Shown: positions 1 to 7,496 of the stretch, one piece after another
Layout: each line of letters starts with the position of its first letter
Position numbering within the stretch: position 1 is the first letter of the stretch
Source of the DNA: an uncultured Bacteroidales bacterium
GTDB lineage: Bacteria > Bacteroidota > Bacteroidia > Bacteroidales > UBA932
Direction: 5' to 3'
DNA length: 55,658 nt
Assembly (NCBI GenBank): GCA_900317925.1
Contig: ONIQ01000010.1
Span: 1-55,658, forward strand
The notes under the pieces: generated by a model
Database searches by the model: none
What the model saw: the letters and a program-made list of their open reading frames with translations, nothing else
Told to the model about the DNA's origin: nothing
Position numbers and translations under genes: made by a program

Positions 1-137
1 CCTATGAGCGCAATATATATCCACGAAACACCCCGTTGAGTCGAAGGGAAAACATTCCATCAACTTTGTTAAAATAAATTTTGAAAAGTCTTAGAATACA
101 GGTGAGCCAATAAAGCAGGGGAAAGGGAAATTTTTCG

Positions 138-145
138 TACATTTG
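138..145 (+). promoter_or_regulatory. -7-like element TACATTTG ahead of a candidate small RNA
   Basis: TACATTTG matches the Bacteroidota -7 consensus TAnnTTTG. No good TTTG -33 box sits 19-20 bases upstream, so the promoter is only half supported. It lies just before a short transcript-sized stretch that ends in an intrinsic terminator. Confidence 0.4.
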
Positions 146-149
146 CAAA

Positions 150-226
150 CGAAGTGGCAGCCCCAAAGCTGTACTTTAAAATGCTCGGGTCCGGGACTGC
201 GTTGCCAATTGCAGCCGGACCTTTTT
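150..226 (+). ncRNA. Candidate small RNA ending in an intrinsic terminator
   Basis: A TAnnTTTG element at 138-145 is followed about 75 bases later by a strong hairpin, GGTCCGG (188-194) pairing with CCGGACC (215-221). The inner CTGC/GCAG pairing continues the stem after a two-base bulge, and five T residues follow at 222-226. No convincing reading frame lies between. Promoter, short body and rho-independent terminator together are what an independent small RNA looks like. It could also be the tail of a leader or of a gene to the left. I do not recognise the family. Confidence 0.35.
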
Positions 227-240
227 CGCAGCCAAAGCGA

Positions 241-262
241 AAAATGTAGCCAAAATGTAGCC
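241..262. repeat. Tandem 11-bp direct repeat AAAATGTAGCC x2
   Basis: Two exact adjacent copies of AAAATGTAGCC occupy 241-251 and 252-262, between the small-RNA candidate and tRNA-Phe. Purpose unknown. The rest of positions 1-312 holds no supported gene. Confidence 0.5.
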
Positions 263-275
263 AATTTGTTACACT

Positions 276-309
276 AAAAATGCCCCTCAGCTATCTGAGA
301 GGCATTTTT
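276..309 (-). terminator. Intrinsic terminator of tRNA-Phe (likely bidirectional)
   Basis: AAAAATGCC-c-CTCAG-ctat-CTGAG-a-GGCATTTTT folds into a long hairpin with one mismatch. The A tract at 276-280 reads as U on the minus strand just after the tRNA 3' end at 313; the T tract at 305-309 would serve plus-strand transcripts. Confidence 0.8.
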
Positions 310-312
310 CTG

Positions 313-385
313 TGGTGCTGGGAAGAATCGAACTGCCGACACATGGATTTTCAGTCCATTGCTCTACCATCTGAGCTACAGCACC
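313..385 (-). tRNA. tRNA-Phe (anticodon GAA)
   Basis: Read on the minus strand this folds as a full cloverleaf. The acceptor stem is GGTGCTG/CAGCACC with discriminator A. The anticodon stem is ATGGA/TCCAT with loop CTGAAAA, giving GAA, and the T-loop is TTCGATT. CCA is not encoded. A consensus promoter lies 16 bases upstream and a terminator follows directly. Confidence 0.95.
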
Positions 386-400
386 ATCGTTTTGGGAATG

Positions 401-431
401 CAAAGATACAGCAATTTTTAGACTTTGCAAA
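401..431 (-). promoter_or_regulatory. Promoter of tRNA-Phe
   Basis: On the minus strand TTTG (428-431) is followed after 19 bases by TATCTTTG (401-408), a full match to the Bacteroidota TTTG-N19/20-TAnnTTTG consensus. The predicted start lies about 12 bases ahead of the mature tRNA. The -33 box is half of the palindrome TTTGCAAA at 424-431. Confidence 0.85.
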
Positions 432-496
432 CTTTTCTTGAACAAAAGCATAACATTTCCATTATTTTTCCGAACTTTGAAGAAAAATGACTGCGT

Positions 497-1051
497 ATGT
501 TGCTGCCCAATGATCATACCCGCCGCTGGGAGATACTTTCCACCGAATACCTGATCCGTCGTCCCTGGCTCACGGCACGCCGCGATAAAGTGCTGCTGCC
601 GGACGGACGCATCAATCCGGAATACTATGTAGTGGAATATCCCGACTGGGTAAACGTCATTGCCATTACCCGCGACGGACAGTTCGTCATGGAACGGCAG
701 TACCGGCACGCGGTGGCCATGACCTGCTACGAGCTCCCCTGCGGCGTGATGGAGGAAGGAGAAACGCCCCTGCAGGCTGCTCAGCGCGAGCTTTTGGAAG
801 AAACGGGATACACGGGCGGCGAGTGGACGCACCTGCTGGACATCACCCCGAATCCCAGTTCGATGTCCAACTTTACCCACTGCTTCCTGGCCACCGGCGT
901 CGCGAAAACAGCCACGCCGCATCTGGACGCGACGGAAGAGTTGGAAGTGCACCTCCTTTCCCGCGAGGAAGTGCTCACCCTGCTGAAAGAAAACCGGCTC
1001 ATCCAGTCGCTGATGCTCACTCCCCTGCTGAAATATTTTTCGGGCATATAG
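497..1051 (+). CDS. NUDIX hydrolase, ADP-ribose pyrophosphatase-like
   Basis: 184 aa. A complete Nudix box runs from about residue 83: G-x5-E-x7-RELLEETGY, with the REUxEE metal ligands intact. The fold around it (N-terminal strand with VVEYPDWVNVIAITRDGQ, then ERQYRHA) is the arrangement of ADP-ribose pyrophosphatases, which split ADP-ribose and related nucleoside diphosphate derivatives into AMP and a phosphorylated sugar. The substrate is inferred from the family and not proven by the sequence. The ATG at 497 is the only early in-frame start. The stop at 1051 is three bases before priA, so the two genes are probably co-transcribed. Cytosolic; no signal peptide. Confidence 0.85.
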   Translation: MLLPNDHTRRWEILSTEYLIRRPWLTARRDKVLLPDGRINPEYYVVEYPDWVNVIAITRDGQFVMERQYRHAVAMTCYELPCGVMEEGETPLQAAQRELLEETGYTGGEWTHLLDITPNPSSMSNFTHCFLATGVAKTATPHLDATEELEVHLLSREEVLTLLKENRLIQSLMLTPLLKYFSGI

Positions 1052-1054
1052 CGG

Positions 1055-3187
1055 ATGGCAGAACGGCGATATATCCAGGTCATTTTACCGCTCCGGCTGG
1101 GGTGGGAGCCCTTTTACGCCCTCCCGTCCGGCATCTCGGTGCAGGTAGGTGACCGGGTCAAAGTCCTCTTTTCCCGAAAGCCCTATCTGGCCGTCGTCAG
1201 CCGGACCGATACGGAACCCTCCATCGACAATCGGAAAGTATTCACCATCCAGTCGGTCGAGGCCGATCTGCCCCGCGTTTCCGAACAGGAAATCGCCTTC
1301 TGGCGACAGGTGGCGGACTATTACCTCTGCAGCATCGGCGAGGTTTATAAACTGGCGTATCCGGCCGCCCGCGCCGAAGAGATGAAGGCCACGGCCAACC
1401 AGGCCAGGCGGGAACGGCTGGAAGAGCGGATTGCACGCGTGGAAGCGGAGCTGGCCAAGGCGGAGGCCTCGAAGCGGACCCGGGAAAGCACCCGGGAGCG
1501 CCTGCGGGAAACGCTGCAGCAATTGCGGATTGAAAGAGACAACCGTGAAGCCGGACCGGACGGAAGGCCGGCTGCGGTAGATGACAGCATTGTCCTCTCC
1601 CCCGCCCAGCAGCAGGCGTATGAAGGGATCCTGTCGGCCGGAAAGAAACCCGTCCTCCTGCACGGGGTAACCGGATCCGGCAAAACGGAAATTTACCTGA
1701 AATTGGCCGCCCGCACACTCTCAGAGGGGAAAAGCGTCCTGTATCTGGTCCCCGAAATCGCCCTGAGCCGCCAGTTGGAATCGCGGGTTGGGAAAGTCTT
1801 CCCGGGCGTACAGGTCTATCATTCCGGAGAGACAATCGCCCGCCGGCGGGACATCGCTGCCCGTTGCCGGACCGGCGCTCCCGGCATCGTCCTGGGAACC
1901 CGATCCGCCCTCTTCCTCCCCCATCGCAACCTCGGGTTGATCATCGTGGACGAGGAGCACGACACCTCCTATAAGCAGACCGAACCCGCCCCGCGCTACC
2001 ATGCCCGGGAAACCGCCGTCATGCTGGCGCTCCAATACGGGGCGCGCATGGTGCTTGGCAGCGCAACCCCTTCGCTGGAATCGCTGTACAACTGCATGGG
2101 AGGCCGTTTTATCCGCATCAGCTTAAAAGAACGATTCTTTCACGGGAACGATGCGGAGGTAGAGGTGATAGATACCGTGGAAGAACGGCGCAAACGCGGG
2201 ATGATCGGACATTTTTCCCGCAAACTCATCGCCCATATCCAGGAAGCCCTGCAGGCTGACAAACAAGTCTTTATCCTGCGCAGCCGGCGGTCCTATGCAC
2301 CCCTGCTACAATGTCATGAATGCGGTGAAATGGCCACTTGTCCCCAATGCTCGGTAAAATTAAGTTGGCACCAGGATACGGGCCGGATGGTGTGCCATTA
2401 TTGCGGCTACAGCGAGCCCTACACGGGCCACTGTCCCAGCTGTGGCGGAGAACTGATTTCCCTGGGCGCCGGGACCCAGAAAATCGAAGAAGAAGCCCGG
2501 GAACTCTTCCCGCAGGCCCAGGTTGCCCGGCTAGACAGCGATACCGCCCAGCAGGCCGGCTATACACGAAACCTCCTGAACCGCTTCGAAAAAGGCGAAA
2601 TCGACATCCTCGTGGGCACGCAAATCATCACGAAAGGTTTTGATTTCGAGCGGCTTGCGCTGGTAGCCGTCATTGGGGCCGACACCTTGCTCGGCCAACC
2701 CGATTTCCGTTCGGACGAGAAAGCCTTCCAGCTGCTGGAGCAGTTCCGCGGACGCTGCGGACGACGGGGCGGAAAGGGCCTGTTCGTGATCCAGACCGCC
2801 CAGAGCGGACATCCCGTCTATCGCAACCTCTCCAGCCTGACCGGGACGGAAAGCATGCTTCCGGAACGGAAAAATTTCGGTTATCCTCCTTTTACCCGGC
2901 TTATCCTCATCCTGCTCAAAGACAGCAACCTCAAACGGCTCACTTATCTGGCCGACGAACTGGCCCGCCTGCTGGGCGCCACCCTGGGGCCCGAGGTCCG
3001 GATTTCCGGCCCCTACGCACCTGCCATAGACAAAATTGCCGGGCAGCACTTCAGGCATATCCGCCTTACGATGGCCAAGGACAAGCACCTTGGCGAGCAC
3101 AAAAAGCTGCTGGCAGAGACGCTTGCCGCTTTCGAGAAAGAGCGTTCCTGGAACGGCCATTTCGCCATCGATGTAGATCCCGTATAA
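1055..3187 (+). CDS. priA: Primosomal protein N' (replication restart helicase PriA)
   Basis: 710 aa, close to the usual PriA length. An N-terminal fork-binding domain is followed by a charged, probably coiled-coil stretch near residues 110-170. Helicase motifs come next: Walker A GVTGSGKT at about 204-211, DEEH near 299 and GSATPS. Then comes the cysteine-rich zinc-binding insert typical of PriA (CHEC, CPQC, CHYC and CPSC pairs), followed by GTQIITKGFDF and the C-terminal helicase lobe. PriA recognises stalled forks and D-loops and reloads DnaB. It starts three bases after the NUDIX gene and is probably in one transcript with it. The gene appears intact. Confidence 0.95.
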   Translation: MAERRYIQVILPLRLGWEPFYALPSGISVQVGDRVKVLFSRKPYLAVVSRTDTEPSIDNRKVFTIQSVEADLPRVSEQEIAFWRQVADYYLCSIGEVYKLAYPAARAEEMKATANQARRERLEERIARVEAELAKAEASKRTRESTRERLRETLQQLRIERDNREAGPDGRPAAVDDSIVLSPAQQQAYEGILSAGKKPVLLHGVTGSGKTEIYLKLAARTLSEGKSVLYLVPEIALSRQLESRVGKVFPGVQVYHSGETIARRRDIAARCRTGAPGIVLGTRSALFLPHRNLGLIIVDEEHDTSYKQTEPAPRYHARETAVMLALQYGARMVLGSATPSLESLYNCMGGRFIRISLKERFFHGNDAEVEVIDTVEERRKRGMIGHFSRKLIAHIQEALQADKQVFILRSRRSYAPLLQCHECGEMATCPQCSVKLSWHQDTGRMVCHYCGYSEPYTGHCPSCGGELISLGAGTQKIEEEARELFPQAQVARLDSDTAQQAGYTRNLLNRFEKGEIDILVGTQIITKGFDFERLALVAVIGADTLLGQPDFRSDEKAFQLLEQFRGRCGRRGGKGLFVIQTAQSGHPVYRNLSSLTGTESMLPERKNFGYPPFTRLILILLKDSNLKRLTYLADELARLLGATLGPEVRISGPYAPAIDKIAGQHFRHIRLTMAKDKHLGEHKKLLAETLAAFEKERSWNGHFAIDVDPV

Positions 3188-3217
3188 AAAACTGCACGTT
3201 TTTTGCGATATTATTCC

Positions 3218-3225
3218 TATCTTTG
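3218..3225 (+). promoter_or_regulatory. -7 element TATCTTTG upstream of parA
   Basis: TATCTTTG fits TAnnTTTG and lies 20 bases before the parA ATG. The only TTTG nearby (3202-3205) is too close for the usual 19-20 base spacing, so the -33 half is weak. Confidence 0.55.
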
Positions 3226-3245
3226 TAAGTTAAGAGATAGGTTTT

Positions 3246-4013
3246 ATGTCAAAAGTCATCGCCATTGCGAACCAGAAAGGCGGCGTCGGTAAGACGACGA
3301 CAGCCATCAACCTTGCCGCTTCGCTTGCCGTACTGGAGCGGAAGGTGCTCATCATTGACGCCGATCCGCAGGCAAATACCACCTCCGGCCTGAATTTCCC
3401 GCCCGAAAGCGACCAGAAGCGCACGCTGTACGAGGTCATGATTGGCCAGATCGGTGTTCGGGACGCCCTGATCCAGACGGAAATGAACAACCTGCATCTC
3501 ATCCCGTCGCACATCAACCTGGTGGGCATCGAGTTCGAGATGATCAATGAGGAGAACCGGGAATCCATTCTCAAAAACTGCCTCGCTCCCATCCGCAATG
3601 AATACGACTACATCATCATTGACTGTTCCCCTTCCCTGGGCCTGATGACCATCAACTGCCTGACGGCCGCCGACTCGGTCATCATCCCTGTCCAGCCCGA
3701 ATTCTTTGCCCTGGAAGGTCTGGGCAAGCTGCTGCAGACCATCCGCCTGGTAGAGAAGGGTGTGAATCCGAACCTGACCATCGAGGGTTTCGTCGTTACC
3801 ATGTTCGACGGGCGCACCCGCGTCCATACCCAGGTGGTAAACGACTTGCGCGAGCACTTCAAAGACATGGTTTTCAAGACCATCATCCAGCGCAGCATCC
3901 GCTTGAGCGAAGCGCCCTCGCACGGAAAACCCATCGTCCTGTACGATGTGGTGAGCAACGGTACCACGAATTACCTCAACCTCGCCAAAGAGGTGATGGA
4001 TAAAAACGAATAA
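3246..4013 (+). CDS. parA: Chromosome partitioning ATPase ParA/Soj
   Basis: 255 aa. The deviant Walker A box KGGVGKTT is at residues 11-18, [10 protein letters not shown] follows, and the Walker B region is IIDCSPSLG. This is the short chromosomal Soj form without an N-terminal helix-turn-helix. It is a DNA-binding ATPase that, with ParB, moves newly replicated origins apart. parB starts three bases after the stop, so the two are translated from one message. The order ParA, ParB, DUF5683 protein, LysM transglycosylase is the usual Bacteroidota arrangement and supports the chromosomal rather than plasmid assignment. Confidence 0.95.
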   Translation: MSKVIAIANQKGGVGKTTTAINLAASLAVLERKVLIIDADPQANTTSGLNFPPESDQKRTLYEVMIGQIGVRDALIQTEMNNLHLIPSHINLVGIEFEMINEENRESILKNCLAPIRNEYDYIIIDCSPSLGLMTINCLTAADSVIIPVQPEFFALEGLGKLLQTIRLVEKGVNPNLTIEGFVVTMFDGRTRVHTQVVNDLREHFKDMVFKTIIQRSIRLSEAPSHGKPIVLYDVVSNGTTNYLNLAKEVMDKNE

Positions 4014-4016
4014 GCC

Positions 4017-4946
4017 ATGGCACAACCGAAAAGAGGGCCCGGAAGAGGGCTGAGCGCCATTTTGGGCGAGAGCAACATCGATGTCCGCGACTTGCGCAAG
4101 CCGGTGGGCTATATCAACAAGAGCATCGTGGACGAGAAAGCGCCGCAAGACACTTCCGATATCCTCCGGATTCCCATCGACCGGATCGAGCCGAACCCCT
4201 TCCAGCCCCGCATGTCTTTCGACCAGGAGGCCTTGGAGGAACTGGCAGAATCCATCCGGACCTTCGGCCTGATCCAACCGGTTACCGTCCGCCGGAAAGC
4301 CGATGGCAAGTACCAGATTATCAGCGGTGAGCGGCGTTTCCGCGCCTGCCGTCTGGCCGGGATGGACATGATTCCCGCCTATATCCGCGACGCCAACGAG
4401 CAGGGAATGCTGGAGATGGCCATCGTGGAAAACATCCAGCGCGAGAACCTGGATCCCATCGAGGTGGCCATGAGTTATCGCCGGCTGATTGAAGAATGCA
4501 ACCTTACGCAGGAACAGATGGCCGAACGCGTCGGGAAAAAACGCGTTTCCGTGACCAATTACCTGCGCCTGCTGAAACTGCCCGCCAAGGTCCAGCACGA
4601 CCTGAAAGTGGGTCTGTTGAGCGTAGGGCATGCCAAGGTGCTGCTGGGTGTGGAGGATCCCGTCCTCCAGGAGCGCCTGTGCGATGCGGTTGTGAAGGAC
4701 GGCCTGTCGGTGCGACAGTTGGAAGAGAAACTGAACCGGCTGGGAAAGGAGCCGAAACCGGCATCCCCCGCCCAGCAGGATCTCCCGGACAGCTACTACA
4801 AAGTATTGGAACATATCGGGAAATATTTTGGCAACAACATCTCACTGAAGCGGTCTGCCTCCGGCAAAGGAACCATGACCATCCGTTTCGATTCCGATCG
4901 CGAAATGCAAGCCTTCCTGAATGCGTTGGAGAATGCGAATTTGTAG
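4017..4946 (+). CDS. parB: Chromosome partitioning protein ParB/Spo0J
   Basis: 309 aa. The ParB N-terminal domain begins near residue 51 (IPIDRIEPNPFQPR), with the CTP-binding signature GERRFRA at 104-110. The parS-binding helix-turn-helix follows (about 160-185, LTQEQMAERVGKKRVSVTNY), and a C-terminal dimerisation domain ends the protein. ParB loads at parS sites, clamps on DNA using CTP and stimulates ParA. No clear parS palindrome was seen in this window. The last 26 bases overlap the start of the next gene. Confidence 0.95.
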   Translation: MAQPKRGPGRGLSAILGESNIDVRDLRKPVGYINKSIVDEKAPQDTSDILRIPIDRIEPNPFQPRMSFDQEALEELAESIRTFGLIQPVTVRRKADGKYQIISGERRFRACRLAGMDMIPAYIRDANEQGMLEMAIVENIQRENLDPIEVAMSYRRLIEECNLTQEQMAERVGKKRVSVTNYLRLLKLPAKVQHDLKVGLLSVGHAKVLLGVEDPVLQERLCDAVVKDGLSVRQLEEKLNRLGKEPKPASPAQQDLPDSYYKVLEHIGKYFGNNISLKRSASGKGTMTIRFDSDREMQAFLNALENANL

Positions 4947-5850
4947 ATTTCTAATTATTGTAGCCATTCTGGTCCTGGCCTGCCCGGGCACCCGCGCACA
5001 GTTTAAGCGCGATGCCTTTACGCAGAATTACAGCGACCTCAAAGATACGACAGCCCGCAAGGATTCCATTGATAAGATGTTCTCTTTCAAGGAGTTCTTC
5101 CGCGGCGTGTCCCACAAGCAGGAACTGCTGCCCGGCACTTTGTTCGCCGGCTCGATGCTCTTCATCGGAAGCCAGCAGATCTATCACAAAGACTATTGGA
5201 AACTGCCCATCATCTACGGTGGCCTGGGCGCCACAGTGGGCCTGGGTATCCACTACCGGCGGAACTTTAACGAAACGGGGAATGAACATGACCGGAATCT
5301 GAGTACCGCCATGTTCATCGGAGCCGGCGCCATATACTGGGCCACGCTGATGGACGGTGTCATCCGGTATCCGTCCGGCGGACGGCATCCGCACCCCGGA
5401 AAGGCTACCCTGTATTCCCTTCTGCTACCTGGGCTCGGACAAGCCTACAACGGCGAATACTGGAAGATCCCCATCTACTGGGGCGGTCTGGTAGCCTCTT
5501 TCCATTACTATAATCTGAACAATACGAATTATTTACGCTATAAACGCATCTACAACGAGGCAACGGATCCCGAATCCACGACCAAACCGCCCATCTCCGC
5601 TGATGCGGCCTTGTATTATCGCGATGTTTTCCGTCGCTGGAGGGATTATTCCATCGTGGCGATCCTTGGTGTTTACCTGCTGCAAATCATTGATGCCAAT
5701 GTATTTGCCTATATGCAGGACTTCGACGTAAGCGACGACCTGTCCATGCACATCGCGCCGGCCGTCATTACGCCCGAAACGACCTATGCCATGCGCCATA
5801 CCCCCTTCGCCCCCACCGGATACGGGTTGAGCGTCGGATTCAGATTTTAA
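4921..5850 (+). CDS. DUF5683 family exported/membrane protein
   Basis: 309 aa from the ATG at 4921; an in-frame ATG at 4933 would give 305 aa and places a shorter, cleaner N-terminus before the hydrophobic stretch FLIIVAILVLACPG. A signal peptide ending near TRAQ is likely. The body contains several short hydrophobic segments with glycine and aromatic residues (GSMLFIGSQQIY, SLLLPGLGQAYNGEYWKIP), the pattern of the DUF5683 family. It overlaps parB by 26 bases and precedes the transglycosylase gene by five, so it is in the partition operon. The function is not known; the conserved linkage suggests a cell-envelope role coordinated with segregation or division. Confidence 0.8.
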   Translation: MRWRMRICRFLIIVAILVLACPGTRAQFKRDAFTQNYSDLKDTTARKDSIDKMFSFKEFFRGVSHKQELLPGTLFAGSMLFIGSQQIYHKDYWKLPIIYGGLGATVGLGIHYRRNFNETGNEHDRNLSTAMFIGAGAIYWATLMDGVIRYPSGGRHPHPGKATLYSLLLPGLGQAYNGEYWKIPIYWGGLVASFHYYNLNNTNYLRYKRIYNEATDPESTTKPPISADAALYYRDVFRRWRDYSIVAILGVYLLQIIDANVFAYMQDFDVSDDLSMHIAPAVITPETTYAMRHTPFAPTGYGLSVGFRF

Positions 5851-5855
5851 CGCCC

Positions 5856-7496
5856 ATGCATGTAAACAAGATATTGGTTTCCGCCCTGCTTTGTGTCGCG
5901 CTGACGGCACCCGCGCTTGGCCAGAACCTTCGCCTTACCAAAAAACAGCTTCGCCAGGAAAACGCACGCTTGCGCATGCAGATGGATTCGCTGCGAATCG
6001 ACCTGGAAAAATACCGCAGCGACTCCCGCCTGAACGACAGCATCGTTTCCGAATTGCGCGATATTTACGAGAACAACGCCCAGCGGAGCGCCGCCGGCCT
6101 GAATCCGGAAGATTATACGCCGGAAATCACGGACAGCCTGCTGAGCATCTGGTATTTACACCGCCAGATCGGGCGCAACCGGGAAGGACAGGAATACGAC
6201 ATGGATTCGGTCCACTTCGAATCCAACGTACCGGACAAGGTCTATATTGAACGGCTCGAGGCGATGAATTCTTTCATCACCCTGCCCTTCAACGAGACGG
6301 TACGCAACTATATCATCCTCTATTCCGAGAAAATGCCCACCAAGATGGGCCATATCCTGGGGCTCTGCCGCTATTATATGCCCATTTTTGAAGAGATCTT
6401 CAACAAATATGACATGCCGCTGGAGCTCAAGTACATGGCGGTGATAGAATCTGCCTTGAATCCGGTGGCGGTGTCGCGCGCCGGCGCCAAGGGCATGTGG
6501 CAATTCATGTACAAGACGGCCCGCGATTACGGCCTGGAAATCAATTCCTACGTGGATGAACGCCTGGATCCGGTGGCCTCGGCCGATGCCGCCGCCCGTT
6601 TCCTGTCCGATTCCTATGCCATTTTCGGTGACTGGAACCTGGCCATCTCTTCCTACAACTGCGGAGCCGGAAACGTGAACAAAGCCATTCGGCGCAGCGG
6701 CGGGAAACGCGATTTCTGGTCCATCTACCCCTATCTTCCCCGCGAAACGAGGGGTTATGTCCCGGCATTCGTGGGCGCCATGTATGCCATCCGCTACTAC
6801 AAGGAACACGGGCTGGTCCCGGAAGTGGTCCCGATGCCGGAGCATACCGACACCTTCCGTGTTCACAAACAGCTGCATTTCAAGCAAGTAAATGCCCTTG
6901 CCGGTGTTCCGATGGACGACCTGCACAACCTGAACCCGCAGTACATGCACGATATTGTCCCGGGGGCGTCGCAGGAATACATCCTCCGGATTCCGTACCA
7001 ATATACCAATGCGTATATCGAGCACGAGGACTCCCTGTACACCTACATGGTCGATTCCCTGTTCAAGCCGGCCACCCTGAAGGCCATCGAGGAAGGTCGC
7101 GCAAGCGGAGGCGGGCGCATCACGTACAAGGTAAAATCGGGCGATTACCTGGGGCGCATCGCCTCCCGGTATCATGTGAGCATCAACCAAATCAAGCAGT
7201 GGAACCACCTGCGCAGCAATAACTTGCGGGTAGGACAGATCCTGTATATCTACGGCCGCGGCAGTGGACCGGCCTCCCAGGAAGCCAGCTCGAAGCCAGT
7301 TTCCGGCACAAAGGCAGCAACCGGTTCGAAGCCGGCCTCCGGCAGCGGGTACACGGTCTATACCGTCAAGAGAGGCGATACCCTTTACGATATTGCGGCC
7401 CGGTATCCGGGCGTTTCGGCACAGGATATCATGAAATACAACGGCATTTCTTCCAAGATCCGCATCGGGCAAAAAATCAAAATTCCCAATCGATAG
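5856..7496 (+). CDS. mltD: Membrane-bound lytic murein transglycosylase D-like, two LysM domains
   Basis: 546 aa with an N-terminal signal peptide (cleavage near ALGQ). A coiled-coil rich in Q/R/L follows, then a lytic transglycosylase (SLT) domain. Its catalytic glutamate is E198 in AVIESALNPVAVSRAGAKG, followed by GMWQFM and SYNCGAGNV. Two LysM modules close the protein (YKVKSGDYLGRIASRYHVS and YTVKRGDTLYDIAARYPG) and bind peptidoglycan. The enzyme cleaves the MurNAc-GlcNAc bond with 1,6-anhydro ring formation. It is the last gene of the par operon. Its 3' end overlaps the convergent gene by 20 bases. Confidence 0.92.
   Translation: MHVNKILVSALLCVALTAPALGQNLRLTKKQLRQENARLRMQMDSLRIDLEKYRSDSRLNDSIVSELRDIYENNAQRSAAGLNPEDYTPEITDSLLSIWYLHRQIGRNREGQEYDMDSVHFESNVPDKVYIERLEAMNSFITLPFNETVRNYIILYSEKMPTKMGHILGLCRYYMPIFEEIFNKYDMPLELKYMAVIESALNPVAVSRAGAKGMWQFMYKTARDYGLEINSYVDERLDPVASADAAARFLSDSYAIFGDWNLAISSYNCGAGNVNKAIRRSGGKRDFWSIYPYLPRETRGYVPAFVGAMYAIRYYKEHGLVPEVVPMPEHTDTFRVHKQLHFKQVNALAGVPMDDLHNLNPQYMHDIVPGASQEYILRIPYQYTNAYIEHEDSLYTYMVDSLFKPATLKAIEEGRASGGGRITYKVKSGDYLGRIASRYHVSINQIKQWNHLRSNNLRVGQILYIYGRGSGPASQEASSKPVSGTKAATGSKPASGSGYTVYTVKRGDTLYDIAARYPGVSAQDIMKYNGISSKIRIGQKIKIPNR

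Noticed and set aside
3202-3225. Full promoter pair for parA
   Set aside because: TTTG at 3202-3205 is only 12 bases from the -7 box, not the 19-20 required, so only the -7 element is reported.
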